This document shows, one piece after another, positions 51,322-60,572 of a stretch of 64,000 bases of DNA. The notes beneath the pieces were generated by a model. It ran no database searches and was not told the origin of the DNA. It saw only the letters and a program-made list of their open reading frames with translations. Numbering within the stretch: the stretch's first letter is position 1; each line of letters opens with the position of its first letter. This stretch comes from an uncultured Ulvibacter sp. (GTDB lineage Bacteria; Bacteroidota; Bacteroidia; Flavobacteriales; Flavobacteriaceae). A program made the translations under genes and the position numbers. The stretch is from the NCBI GenBank assembly GCA_938083445.1, contig CALKCP010000003.1, positions 62,001 through 126,000 on the forward strand. Direction: 5' to 3'.

Positions 51322-52661
51322 TGAACCTTATTTTAATAAAAAACGCACAGATTGTTAACGAAGGACAAATTCTTAAAGGAGATGTTTTAATAAAAGGCGA
51401 TCGTATTGCAGAAGTGGGAGAGAGTATTAGTGTAAAATCGTCTGAAACCAGGGTGATTGATGCAGACGGCTTTTATTTGGTGCCCGGAATGATTGACGAT
51501 CAGGTACATTTTCGAGAGCCAGGGCTTACGCATAAAGCGACCATTGCTAGCGAATCAAAGGCAGCGTTAGCCGGTGGAATAACTTCCTTTATAGAAATGC
51601 CTAATACCGTGCCACAAGCCACAACGATTGCTCTTTTGGAAGAAAAATTTACCATAGCAAGTGAGACTTCCTGGGCGAACTATTCATTTATGTTCGGTGG
51701 TACGAATGATAATTTAGAAGAAATTTTAAAAGTTGATGAAACAAAGGTCGCAGGGCTAAAACTGTTTTTAGGTTCTTCAACCGGAAACATGTTAGTCGAT
51801 GATCCAGCTATTTTAGAAGAAATATTTAGCAAAACTAATTTGCTCATATCGGCGCATTGTGAAGATGAAACGACCATTAAAAATAATTTAGAGAAGTATG
51901 TCTCAGTTCACGGAGATGATATTCCTATGCAAATGCATCCAGAGATAAGAAGTGCTGAGGCCTGTTACATTTCTTCATCAAGAGCAATTAAGTTGGCTAA
52001 GAAAACCGGAGCAAGGCTGCACGTTTTTCATCTGTCTACCGAAAGAGAAACACATCTTTTTAGCAATAAATTGCCTCTGGCAAAGAAGAAAATAACGGCA
52101 GAAGTTTGTATTCATCACCTCTACTTTACCGACAAGGATTACGCGGCCAAGGGGACTAAAATAAAATGGAATCCAGCCGTAAAATCACAAAAAGATAAAG
52201 ACGGTTTATGGAAAGCATTAAATGATGGTAGAATAGACGTCATTGCAACCGATCATGCTCCACACACATTGGAGGAGAAAAACCAAGTGTATACCAAAGC
52301 TCCTTCGGGAGGGCCTCTCGTGCAGCACGCTTTAGACGCCTTGTTTGAAATGCACCATAAAGGCTATATTTCTGTTGAAAAATTAGTCGAAAAAACAGCT
52401 CATAATCCAGCGATTTTATTTCAAATAAAAGACAGAGGTTATATTAGAGAAGGCTATAAGGCAGATTTAGTATTGGTAAATCCAACGGCACCTTGGACGG
52501 TCAATAAAGAAAATATTGGATATAAATGTGGATGGTCCCCATTTGAAGGAACAACATTTAAATCTAGGGTAACACATACTTTTTTGAATGGCGTTCTCGT
52601 TTATGAAAATGGAAAGTATCCTAAAAAAGGACCTTCAGAACGATTAACGTTTAACCGATAA
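51321..52661 (+). CDS. pyrC: Dihydroorotase
   Basis: The 446-residue amidohydrolase closes carbamoyl aspartate to dihydroorotate in pyrimidine synthesis. The metal motif normally DxHxH reads Asp-Asp-Gln61-Val-His63-Phe-Arg, so one zinc His is Gln. The other ligands look intact: AHCEDE, HVFHLST and TDHAPHTLEEK. The family placement is sure; activity depends on the Gln. The enzyme lies between a GT2 gene and a DUF4296 lipoprotein, overlapping both by 1 nt. Confidence 0.9.
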   Translation: MNLILIKNAQIVNEGQILKGDVLIKGDRIAEVGESISVKSSETRVIDADGFYLVPGMIDDQVHFREPGLTHKATIASESKAALAGGITSFIEMPNTVPQATTIALLEEKFTIASETSWANYSFMFGGTNDNLEEILKVDETKVAGLKLFLGSSTGNMLVDDPAILEEIFSKTNLLISAHCEDETTIKNNLEKYVSVHGDDIPMQMHPEIRSAEACYISSSRAIKLAKKTGARLHVFHLSTERETHLFSNKLPLAKKKITAEVCIHHLYFTDKDYAAKGTKIKWNPAVKSQKDKDGLWKALNDGRIDVIATDHAPHTLEEKNQVYTKAPSGGPLVQHALDALFEMHHKGYISVEKLVEKTAHNPAILFQIKDRGYIREGYKADLVLVNPTAPWTVNKENIGYKCGWSPFEGTTFKSRVTHTFLNGVLVYENGKYPKKGPSERLTFNR

Positions 52662-53185
52662 TGAAAAATATAGCGTCTATTATATTAATATTAACTTTTT
52701 GGTGTTGCCAAGATGTGAAACGCCCAGAAATCCCCGTGAATTTGATACCAGAAGATCAAATGACTGAGGTTCTCACGGAAGTCTACCTTATAAATGCGGC
52801 TAGAAGTTTTGATAATAGGACGATTATGGATCAAAAAATAAAATTAGACTCCTTTTTTTTTAGAAAGTTCAATATCGACAGCCTTCAATTTGTTGAAAGT
52901 AATGCCTATTACACCTCTAATTTGAGCGCATATAATAAGCTGTTCAAAAAAGTCGAAGAAAGAATGACTCTTCTAAAGGTAGAAGCGGATAGTATGATGC
53001 TTGTATTCGTGCAAGAATTAGAAGCGAAACGAATTCGAGATAGTATTACCGAAGCTCATAAGGACACCACATTAACAGTTCAAAAAGACACACTGTTTGT
53101 AGTTGTAAAGGACAGCCTAAACCTAAAGAAAAAAGACGCTTCAGTGATTGTGCCAAAACTAATAGAGCCCAGAATTATGCAATAG
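52661..53185 (+). CDS. DUF4296 lipoprotein
   Basis: The 174-residue protein has a short lipoprotein signal ending WCC (Cys15 or Cys16) and the DUF4296 core IPEDQMTEVLTEVYLINAARS. A coiled, charged C-terminal half follows. The function is unknown. The start overlaps the dihydroorotase stop (TAATG), showing translational coupling. The gene ends 2 nt before the convergent epimerase gene. Confidence 0.9.
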   Translation: MKNIASIILILTFWCCQDVKRPEIPVNLIPEDQMTEVLTEVYLINAARSFDNRTIMDQKIKLDSFFFRKFNIDSLQFVESNAYYTSNLSAYNKLFKKVEERMTLLKVEADSMMLVFVQELEAKRIRDSITEAHKDTTLTVQKDTLFVVVKDSLNLKKKDASVIVPKLIEPRIMQ

Positions 53186-53187
53186 CA

Positions 53188-54204
53188 TTAAGGCTTTCGT
53201 AAGAAATCTTTGGCAACTCTAGCTAAAGTTTCTTTAGAAGAAGCAAAGCTAAAGTTTAGTGCGTTGCTAATTTTTTCGCTGTCATAGAATGCTGTTTTGT
53301 ACAAAGAGTGCACTGTTGATTTAGGTAGTTTCTGGTTTTTCCCTAGGAGTAGAGCAAAAAAGCTATCAACTGAACTAACGAGTAAAAGGACCCATTTCTG
53401 AATTTTTTTAGTGGGTGGCTTCTTATGTAAATTCAGAGCAATTTCTGAAAGGAATTCTCTGTAATAAATATTTTCACCGACTAAAACAAAAGATTCATTT
53501 ACAACTTGGCTCTGCATTAATTGTAGCATGGCCTTTGCTACATCTTTTACATCAACAATTCCTACACTCCCTGGCGTATAAAAAGAAATTCCTTTGTTAA
53601 CCGAATTAAAAATCAAGCCACTACCACGGTTCCAATGCCCCGATCCGATAATAACTCCCGGTTGCACGATCACCGCATCTAATCCTTCCTGTGTCGCCCT
53701 CCAAACTTCCATTTCAGCGCCGTACTTCGAAATAGAATACATACTATTATTGCTCTCAGGGTCCCACTCTGTCTTCTCCGAGATTAAAGCTCCATGGTCT
53801 TCTTTGCCTAAGGTTGCAATCGAACTTACGTGAATCAATTTCTGAATCATATTCATTAGACATAGATTGACCACGTTGGCTGTACCTTCGATGTTCGTTT
53901 TTTTAACTTTAGCGTAGTCTTTTTGATTAAAACTTATAACCCCAGCTGCATGATACACATGTGTAATTCCTATAAAAGCTTCAGAGAGGGCTGGAACATC
54001 GTTAATATCTGCGTTCACCCATTCAATTTTTTGAAATAAATTCCCTCCAATTTCAGGCGTTTCAGAACACAAAGAAAAGACGTCTTTTACACTGTCAAGA
54101 GTGCTCGACTTGCGGCGAATGGCACGAACGGTATGACCTTCTTTCAGAAGAAAATACAACAAATGTGAACCCACCAAACCTGTACCGCCGGTAACTAAAA
54201 TCAT
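53188..54204 (-). CDS. NAD-dependent epimerase/dehydratase (3-beta-HSD-like SDR)
   Basis: The 338-residue extended SDR has the NAD-binding TGGTGLVGSHLLYFL at residues 5-19 and the catalytic YSISKYGAE (YxxxK). It has the 3-beta-hydroxysteroid dehydrogenase/flavonol reductase-type pattern (VNADINDVPALSEAF; HAAGVISF). The substrate is unknown. It is divergent from tyrS. Confidence 0.9.
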   Translation of the reverse strand: MILVTGGTGLVGSHLLYFLLKEGHTVRAIRRKSSTLDSVKDVFSLCSETPEIGGNLFQKIEWVNADINDVPALSEAFIGITHVYHAAGVISFNQKDYAKVKKTNIEGTANVVNLCLMNMIQKLIHVSSIATLGKEDHGALISEKTEWDPESNNSMYSISKYGAEMEVWRATQEGLDAVIVQPGVIIGSGHWNRGSGLIFNSVNKGISFYTPGSVGIVDVKDVAKAMLQLMQSQVVNESFVLVGENIYYREFLSEIALNLHKKPPTKKIQKWVLLLVSSVDSFFALLLGKNQKLPKSTVHSLYKTAFYDSEKISNALNFSFASSKETLARVAKDFLRKP

Positions 54205-54258
54205 GAGATCAAAAATACTCTTTTTTGTAATACTCTTTCCTTTTTTAAAGTATCCGTC

Positions 54259-54266
54259 TATCTTTG
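54259..54266 (+). promoter_or_regulatory. tyrS -7 promoter box
   Basis: TATCTTTG matches TAnnTTTG exactly, 14 nt before the tyrS ATG at 54281. Confidence 0.5.
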
Positions 54267-54280
54267 TGAAAACTTAAGGA

Positions 54281-55579
54281 ATGCAACTAAAAAATTTCAC
54301 TAACGAGCTACAGTGGCGAGGAATGATTCATGATGTAATGCCCGACACGGACACGCATTTAATGGAGCAAATGCGCTCGGCATATGTTGGTTTTGATCCA
54401 ACGGCAGATTCACTTCACATCGGTAATCTAGTACCGATTATGTTATTGTCTTTTTATCAACGTTGCGGGCATCGACCTATCGCATTGGTTGGGGGCGCTA
54501 CTGGGATGATTGGGGATCCTTCAGGAAAGTCAAGTGAACGGAATTTATTAGATGAGAAAACATTGAGGCACAATCAAGAATGTGTTCGAGAACAATTATC
54601 ACGCTTCCTAGATTTTACTTCAGGCGTTGAAAATCAAGCCGTGATGGTCAATAATTATGATTGGATGAAGGATTTTTCCTTTTTAGATTTCATTCGGGAT
54701 GTAGGGAAGCACATACCGGTAAATTATATGATGGCTAAGGATTCTGTTAAAAGTAGATTGACAGGTGAAAACGCAGAAGGAATGTCTTTTACAGAGTTTA
54801 CATATCAGCTGGTGCAAGGTTTCGACTTCTTGCATTTATTTAGGGCACATGATTGTACGCTCCAAATGGGAGGAAGCGATCAATGGGGAAACATAACCAC
54901 TGGAACTGAATTGATTCGGAGAATGGATTCGGGCAAAGGATATGCGCTTACATGTCCACTCATTACGAAAAGTGACGGGAGTAAGTTTGGTAAAAGCGAA
55001 GGTGGGAATGTGTGGTTGGATTCAAAACGGACTTCCCCGTATAAATTTTATCAATATTGGCTAAACACAAGTGACGATGATGCTGAGAAATATATTAAAA
55101 TATTTACATTTTTAGATAAAGCAACTATCGATAGTCTTGTTGCAGAGCATAAGGAAGCACCGTATAAGTACATGCTTCAAAAACGCTTGGGCAAAGAGGT
55201 TACAACAACTGTTCATGGGGAGGAAGCCTACCAGAATGCTGCTAAAGCATCAGAAGTGCTCTTTAGTAAAACAGCATCAGACGATATTCGAAAATTAGAT
55301 GAGGCGACTTTCTTAGATATTTTCGACGGGGTTCCCATGGTTGAACTTGAAATGGGGTTAATTTCGAATGGTTTGGATATCATTGGAGCACTGGCAGAGA
55401 AAACAGGGTTTTTGAAATCCAATAGCGAAGCCAGGAGGGCTCTCAAAGAAAATTCTATTTCAGTAAATATGTCAAAAGTTCGTGAGGGTTATACGATCAC
55501 ATCAGACGACCTTATAAATAACACCTTCATTTTACTAGAACGAGGAAAGAAATCTAAGTTTATTTTAAGAATTGTTTAA
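54281..55579 (+). CDS. tyrS: Tyrosine--tRNA ligase
   Basis: TyrS charges tRNA-Tyr. The 432-residue class I synthetase has the HIGN motif near residue 46 (DSLHIGNLVPIM) and the KMSKS-like KFGKSEGGN near residue 235. A C-terminal S4 RNA-binding domain (about 365-430) is present. It is monocistronic. I see no T-box. Confidence 0.97.
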   Translation: MQLKNFTNELQWRGMIHDVMPDTDTHLMEQMRSAYVGFDPTADSLHIGNLVPIMLLSFYQRCGHRPIALVGGATGMIGDPSGKSSERNLLDEKTLRHNQECVREQLSRFLDFTSGVENQAVMVNNYDWMKDFSFLDFIRDVGKHIPVNYMMAKDSVKSRLTGENAEGMSFTEFTYQLVQGFDFLHLFRAHDCTLQMGGSDQWGNITTGTELIRRMDSGKGYALTCPLITKSDGSKFGKSEGGNVWLDSKRTSPYKFYQYWLNTSDDDAEKYIKIFTFLDKATIDSLVAEHKEAPYKYMLQKRLGKEVTTTVHGEEAYQNAAKASEVLFSKTASDDIRKLDEATFLDIFDGVPMVELEMGLISNGLDIIGALAEKTGFLKSNSEARRALKENSISVNMSKVREGYTITSDDLINNTFILLERGKKSKFILRIV

Positions 55580-55620
55580 TGCAAAAAAGGACCCCCTAGG
55601 GTATATATACTTGAAGGTTC

Positions 55621-56070
55621 TTAACGGCCCTTGTTCACAATAATTTGCCAGTTATTATCTGCTTTGATTCGCAGGTCATCTGGGCCCTCTTTGTTCCATT
55701 TCTCCAGTGTGTTTACGCCCCATGCGTTATAAAAAAGATATAATTCGTTGTCAATTATTTGATATGCTTTTGGGTTTATGCCCACCTTTTCGCCATTTTC
55801 TGCAATGGCATACGCACAAAACCCACCATATTTTGGCACAAACATTTGAGGGTTCTTTTTAAATTCTGAAAGATTTTCTTGTGAAGAAAATGTATATTTT
55901 ATTCCTTGGAAAACTGCTTGAAACTCGTTGCTTCCCTCCTGAGCTTCGTTTAAAAAATAGGCAACAACGTCATATCCCTCAGCAGCACAGCCTTTTTTTA
56001 GGTTTGCATGTTCTTGTGATAGTAAGTTAACGCTTATTAAAAGTACTAAGATGCTTGCAAATGTCTTCAT
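55621..56070 (-). CDS. YHS-domain exported protein
   Basis: The 149-residue protein has a signal peptide (cut near residue 18) and a YHS-type domain (GCAAEGYDVVAYFLNEAQEG; FSSQENLSEFKKNP; GGFCAYAIAENGEKV). This domain often binds metal or haem. The sequence GCAAEGYDVVAYF is typical of the secreted flavobacterial group. It stands alone downstream of the DUF350 unit, 53 nt away on the same strand. Confidence 0.88.
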   Translation of the reverse strand: MKTFASILVLLISVNLLSQEHANLKKGCAAEGYDVVAYFLNEAQEGSNEFQAVFQGIKYTFSSQENLSEFKKNPQMFVPKYGGFCAYAIAENGEKVGINPKAYQIIDNELYLFYNAWGVNTLEKWNKEGPDDLRIKADNNWQIIVNKGR

Positions 56071-56123
56071 AGGTTTTATTTCGTGTGGATTTGACTAAAA
56101 AAAGACCGAGAACTTAAAAATAG

Positions 56124-56639
56124 TTACAGATAATTCACAACTTCTGGATACGGAATCAAAGAGCTAATAAGCAGTGCGATACTATTCTTTGCAATTAAGG
56201 TAATGCTAATTAAAATAGATACTACCAGCATGGCAACGGCAATATTGTTCTTTTGAATTTCTTTAAATTCATTGACACTTTTTGTAAGCACGGAGAAGAG
56301 TAAAAACACAGAACTGTTTATTAGCACCGCTGCGATAAAGCCAATGAACAAATAAAGCCCCGAATATTTTACAATTTGAAACGCGTCTATAGCTTCAGTT
56401 TGTGTTGTTGAAAGCCGAATAACATTGCTTATGGATGGCAGTATTTCGCTCAATATGATCCCGATAGACAGGAAAATACCCGACGTAAAAATAGTAAAGG
56501 CAATATTCTCACCACTAATGTCTTCGTTATTAAAGAAAAGCATTTTTAATATTTTATAAGAAATATAGAAGACTACGACCGATATTGTAATCGTAAGAAT
56601 AATTTCAAGTAAGGCGAGGCCAAAGAGTTGTGTATTCAT
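56124..56639 (-). CDS. DUF350-type membrane protein
   Basis: The 171-residue protein has five or six helices with two internal repeats. Each contains a conserved NIA segment followed by a Gly/Ser-rich helix (ENIAFTIFTSGIFLSIGI; KNNIAVAMLVVSILISITLI), the pattern of the DUF350 family. The function is unknown. It is the last gene of a unit with the transglutaminase-like gene (7-nt gap) and the LuxE-like gene (1-nt overlap upstream of that). Confidence 0.75.
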   Translation of the reverse strand: MNTQLFGLALLEIILTITISVVVFYISYKILKMLFFNNEDISGENIAFTIFTSGIFLSIGIILSEILPSISNVIRLSTTQTEAIDAFQIVKYSGLYLFIGFIAAVLINSSVFLLFSVLTKSVNEFKEIQKNNIAVAMLVVSILISITLIAKNSIALLISSLIPYPEVVNYL

Positions 56640-56646
56640 AGTGTTG

Positions 56647-57684
56647 TTATTTACTTGTTAGTACGACATTCCAATGTTTCGTGTCATTAAAGTTACTGGG
56701 CAAGACTCCAGCCGAATAGTACTTGGCCGTTGTTTCCCATAAAATGTATTTTTTTCCTCTGTAGCGTTTCGTTTTTCCGTTTCCTGGAATATTAAGCCCT
56801 AGAATAGAATGTCTGTAAAAATCACTGTTAACGATAGCTACGTCATAGCCAAAATGCTTTAAGATTGAATAAATAAGCACCGTTCTTGTATCACAATCAC
56901 CTTTTAAATTTTTGATAAATGAAATGGGATTTTGAACACCATAGAGAATATTTCCAATACAACATTCGGGGCAATCCTCTAAGACATCTTTTATTGAATC
57001 TTCATAGTTTTTAGCGGGAAGACAGGCTTCCTGAAACACAAAGGAATACGGAATGTCTTGAATACAGCTTACAACCATTTCAGCAAATTCCATCTGATTT
57101 AATCGTTTTGCTTTGTTAATTTTGCTAAAGGTAGCCATCACTAGGTCCAGTTTTGGCGCGTCTGTTTTATCGATATACGCATATAAACCTCCCCAGAAAT
57201 TTTGTTTAGAAATTGGCTGGTAGTTTCTTGTGGCGTGTTTTAGGTCGAGATAATCGCGTTGCCTTACAGAGAGCGAACCATTGAAACTATTTCCGAAGTT
57301 GTCTCTCCAGGTTCGCATGTTGGTGTAGATAGGGATTGTGTCGGTTTCTTCTATTAAAATAGCGTTGGTTACAGTTTCTTCTTCTGAAAAGCCTGTTCTC
57401 TCTGTTGTTACAGTCTTAAACATATTTAGGAATATTCCTCCAATGAATTTAATTCCGAAGAAAAAAACGAATATGAAAAGACTTTGACGAACCAACATGC
57501 GACCCGAAGGCTTGCCTATTAATTTAATGGCACTGAAAATGGCGAGAGTAATGGCTGCAATAAGAGCTGGGATGTCTTGCAATCCGGAAGCGATTTTAAT
57601 AATACCAAAGCCAATTACTGTTGCTACAATGGTTATAAAAACCCAGAGGCAGCCATCGGAATTTGTCATTGGCTTTTTGTTCAT
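56647..57684 (-). CDS. Membrane-anchored transglutaminase-like protein
   Basis: The 345-residue protein has three N-terminal helices (about 10-90) and then a soluble domain. A papain-like transglutaminase triad is suggested by Cys264 (LKGDCDTRTVL), His292 (YRHSILG) and Glu317 (ILWETTA). A separate Cys pair (DCPECC) lies near residue 240. Members can be proteases or amide-forming enzymes. Its start overlaps the LuxE-like gene stop, and the DUF350 gene follows after 7 nt. Confidence 0.7.
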   Translation of the reverse strand: MNKKPMTNSDGCLWVFITIVATVIGFGIIKIASGLQDIPALIAAITLAIFSAIKLIGKPSGRMLVRQSLFIFVFFFGIKFIGGIFLNMFKTVTTERTGFSEEETVTNAILIEETDTIPIYTNMRTWRDNFGNSFNGSLSVRQRDYLDLKHATRNYQPISKQNFWGGLYAYIDKTDAPKLDLVMATFSKINKAKRLNQMEFAEMVVSCIQDIPYSFVFQEACLPAKNYEDSIKDVLEDCPECCIGNILYGVQNPISFIKNLKGDCDTRTVLIYSILKHFGYDVAIVNSDFYRHSILGLNIPGNGKTKRYRGKKYILWETTAKYYSAGVLPSNFNDTKHWNVVLTSK

Positions 57685-58658
57685 TATTGCACCATTAGAT
57701 TACAACCTCTTATGTCACTTGCGTCAAATCTACCTAAAACTTCAAAACCTCCATCTTTTCTAATTCGACCTAAGTCTTGAGTGGCAATAAACGAACAAGA
57801 ATGTAGATTTGCAAGATCGATCACGTTGATACCTCCTGTTTTATCTTTTACAAAGGACAAAGCATCTTCTGTGTCTCGAGTGCGTATTTTCATCCATGGT
57901 GGTGTGTAAAAAACACCTTCACCTGCAGAATATGCTTGAGATAGGAGTTCGGTCATTCCATATTCACTGTGAATTTGGTCCAAACCAAAGCCTTTTTTTA
58001 AGGTTGCATGAAGCACGTCTTTTATCATCTCTTTTCGCTTGCCTTTCATTCCGCCGGTTTCCATTACAATAGTATTTTTTAAGCTGAACTTTTGATTTTC
58101 AATAAGGTCCAAGAGTGCATATGAAACACCAAGAAGGATGGTTTTTTGATTGTTTTTTTCAAGAAAGTTTAATTTTTCTATCAGTGCTGCGGTGTCATTT
58201 AAATAAAAGCCACTATGTTTATTACTACTTCTCTCAATAAGAGTATTGACCATGTAAACGAGCGAAGACCCCCCTCTTTCCAGATACGACGGAAGTAAGG
58301 CAAGAATTACATATTGCGAAGGATTCCCGTACATCAACTCAAAAGTGTTTAAAAAACTTTTTTCATAGAGAGGTACATCCGAAACGTGATGTTTGCTCGT
58401 AATGCTGCCAGTTGTACCGCTGCTCGTAAAGGTGATACTTTCGGATGCTAGCTTAGAAAGTACGCGATGACTTTTAAAAAACTGAATGGGTAGAAACGGG
58501 ATGTTTTCAATTTTTTTCACGGAGGCAGGAATCACTTTCATTAAATCACAAAACTGCCTGTATACGATAGTATTTTCATATTGATAGCGAAAAACTTCAA
58601 TAGCAATATGCTCGAAATCTTCAGAGCTTTTAATAGAGAAAATGGCTGTTTCCAACAT
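57684..58658 (-). CDS. LuxE-like acyl-protein synthetase/adenylating enzyme
   Basis: The 324-residue protein has the adenylate-forming loop TSSGTTGSITSKH (residues about 78-90) and a LuxE-like C-terminal region (GFGLDQIHSEYGMTELLSQAYS). LuxE activates fatty acids as acyl-AMP and holds them on a Cys. In flavobacteria this type is usually called acyl transferase; the substrate is unknown. It is the first gene of the unit with the transglutaminase-like and DUF350 genes. Confidence 0.85.
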   Translation of the reverse strand: MLETAIFSIKSSEDFEHIAIEVFRYQYENTIVYRQFCDLMKVIPASVKKIENIPFLPIQFFKSHRVLSKLASESITFTSSGTTGSITSKHHVSDVPLYEKSFLNTFELMYGNPSQYVILALLPSYLERGGSSLVYMVNTLIERSSNKHSGFYLNDTAALIEKLNFLEKNNQKTILLGVSYALLDLIENQKFSLKNTIVMETGGMKGKRKEMIKDVLHATLKKGFGLDQIHSEYGMTELLSQAYSAGEGVFYTPPWMKIRTRDTEDALSFVKDKTGGINVIDLANLHSCSFIATQDLGRIRKDGGFEVLGRFDASDIRGCNLMVQ

Positions 58659-58697
58659 GGTATAGTTTCAGAAAAATCTATTTCAAAAGTAGGGAAT

Positions 58698-58722
58698 AAA
58701 AAAACCTCTACGAAAATAGAGG
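58698..58722 (-). terminator. Terminator after the T9SS-sorted protein gene
   Basis: On the minus strand a 6-bp CCTCTA/TAGAGG stem (58705-58710 with 58717-58722), a 6-nt loop and seven T form a terminator. It separates the gene at 58750 from the LuxE-like unit. Confidence 0.8.
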
Positions 58723-58749
58723 CCTTTAAATTAAATGTATATTAGAAAG

Positions 58750-59682
58750 CTAATGAACCACAAGTTTTTTAGTTAGGGAGGCCTGCCCATTCTCAATTTT
58801 AACAAAATAAATACCACTATGAAGTTCGGATATATTTAATATTCCTGAAGTCAACGTTCTGCTAATGACTCGCTGACCTAGCACATCAAAAACGATTACT
58901 TTCTTAATTTCATCTGTATTTGAAATAATATTTACGTGCCCCTTGTTAGTCGGATTTGGATATAACGTAAAATAATCAGCTTCAAATTCTCTATCACCTA
59001 AAAGCTGTTCAAAAACTACATTATCAAAGAAAAAGGCTTCAGAGCCAGAATTCGTTCTCGCTTCAATTATTAATTTCACACTAATATTTGGACGCTCCTC
59101 AATGGATAAAGAAACAGTGTTCCAGCTTCCTTCAATTCCAAGGTCATTGATGTCATTTCCTGTTGTATTCAGTAGATCGTATTCCATAGTATCGCCTAGA
59201 TCTTTTATATAGATACGCAGTCTATCAGAGCTCGATGTATTGCTTGTGCCATCGCCTTCATAGCCTGTTTCACTAATAAAATAATCAATCGAAATTGTTG
59301 GTGAGTTGGCAATTACAGTGTCAAACTCTAAGATAAAATTGCCGTCTACATCGCTAATTTCATAGCCTTGCTGTCCACTTGGGAAAGGCAACACCGCAGC
59401 AGGAGGCGAATCCGTGACTCCAACAAAATCGCCGTCAGTTAACCCCTCTCCTGGATTGTTATAGGGTTCATAGCGAGCATTGAAGCCCATTTCTTGATTT
59501 ATAAAAGTATAATCTAAGAGGGGTTCATCTGCATTATTTATTAAATCGTGGGGTATTGCTGGATCTCCAGTATCGGTGTAGTTACTTGAGAAAACAGGGG
59601 GTTCTTCAAAACTGGTAAATGCCAGTTGTGCTTGGGACATTGTGCAAATAAATAGGATTGGTAAAAAATAAAACGTATTCAT
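58750..59682 (-). CDS. T9SS type A sorting domain-containing exported protein
   Basis: The 310-residue protein has a signal peptide (cut near residue 18, MSQAQ) and a beta-sandwich region (about 20-230) ending in FFFDNVVFEQL. A type A C-terminal T9SS domain follows (YPNPTNKGHVNI; LGQRVISRTL; GIYFVKIENG; KKLVVH). It should be secreted across the outer membrane and anchored or released. The central region looks like a carbohydrate- or adhesion-type beta sandwich, but I do not recognise a specific family. Confidence 0.88.
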   Translation of the reverse strand: MNTFYFLPILFICTMSQAQLAFTSFEEPPVFSSNYTDTGDPAIPHDLINNADEPLLDYTFINQEMGFNARYEPYNNPGEGLTDGDFVGVTDSPPAAVLPFPSGQQGYEISDVDGNFILEFDTVIANSPTISIDYFISETGYEGDGTSNTSSSDRLRIYIKDLGDTMEYDLLNTTGNDINDLGIEGSWNTVSLSIEERPNISVKLIIEARTNSGSEAFFFDNVVFEQLLGDREFEADYFTLYPNPTNKGHVNIISNTDEIKKVIVFDVLGQRVISRTLTSGILNISELHSGIYFVKIENGQASLTKKLVVH

Positions 59683-59702
59683 AATAAAAAGGTTTAAAAA
59701 TC

Positions 59703-59734
59703 GACTAAATAAATGAAGGATCCATTATTTAGTC
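59703..59734. promoter_or_regulatory. Inverted repeat in the divergent promoter region
   Basis: Perfect 10-nt arms GACTAAATAA (59703-59712) and TTATTTAGTC (59725-59734) are separated by 12 nt. They lie 20 nt from the start of the minus-strand T9SS gene and 155 nt before the response regulator gene. It could be an operator; no T run follows, so it is not a terminator. Confidence 0.45.
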
Positions 59735-59888
59735 AATGCAGGGAAGTTGATGTAAACCTTACTGAGGTTAAATATAATCAGAATATTTAAGAATAGCCTA
59801 TGTTACTTTAACGTTAACATTTAATAAATAAGCCATTGGTCAAGAGGATTAAATATTATATTTATACTTTGGAAATCAATTTAAGTGT

Positions 59889-60572
59889 ATGAAGAAGAAA
59901 GATATTCGGATTTTATTGGTTGACGATGAGCCAGATATCCTTGAAATAGTTGGGTATAATCTTTCTTCCGAAGGGTATCAGATATTTACGGCAACGAATG
60001 GAATAAAAGCTGTCTCTGCTGCAAAAAAACACCTACCACATTTAATTATTTTGGACGTTATGATGCCGGAAATGGATGGCATTGAGGCGTGTCAAAAAAT
60101 TAGAGCCAATCCAGAAATGTCGGATACAATCATTACTTTTTTAACGGCACGTGGTGAAGATTATTCTCAAATGGCAGGTTTTGAAGCGGGTGCAGACGAC
60201 TACATTACAAAACCAATAAAACCTAAAGTTCTAGTTAGTAAAGTAAATGCCTTATTGCGCCGTTTTAAAGAGTCCAATGATGGCGTGGCAAATATTAGAC
60301 TTGGTGACTTGGTTATCAATAGGGAAGAATATAAAATCATCTTAAACGACTTGGAAATAACATTGCCTAGAAAAGAATTTGAATTATTATCGCTTTTAGC
60401 CTCCAAGCCTGGAAAGGTGTTTAAACGAGAGGAGATATTGGATAAGGTCTGGGGGAATGAGGTAATTGTAGGTGGCAGGACCATAGACGTTCACATTAGA
60501 AAACTTAGAGAGAAGCTAGGAGATGATAGATTTAAAACAGTCAAAGGGGTTGGGTATAAATTTGTGTTATAG
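59889..60572 (+). CDS. PhoB-like response regulator (OmpR family)
   Basis: The 227-residue protein has a receiver domain (about 5-120) with Asp12/Asp13, phospho-acceptor Asp56 (LIILDVMMPEMDG), Thr86 and Lys108. An OmpR/PhoB winged-helix domain follows (about 135-227; LPRKEFELLSLLAS; VGGRTIDVHIRKLREKLG). It pairs with the kinase gene directly downstream (1-nt overlap). A PhoB/PhoR-like phosphate role is common for such pairs but not shown here; no pst genes are present. Confidence 0.95.
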   Translation: MKKKDIRILLVDDEPDILEIVGYNLSSEGYQIFTATNGIKAVSAAKKHLPHLIILDVMMPEMDGIEACQKIRANPEMSDTIITFLTARGEDYSQMAGFEAGADDYITKPIKPKVLVSKVNALLRRFKESNDGVANIRLGDLVINREEYKIILNDLEITLPRKEFELLSLLASKPGKVFKREEILDKVWGNEVIVGGRTIDVHIRKLREKLGDDRFKTVKGVGYKFVL

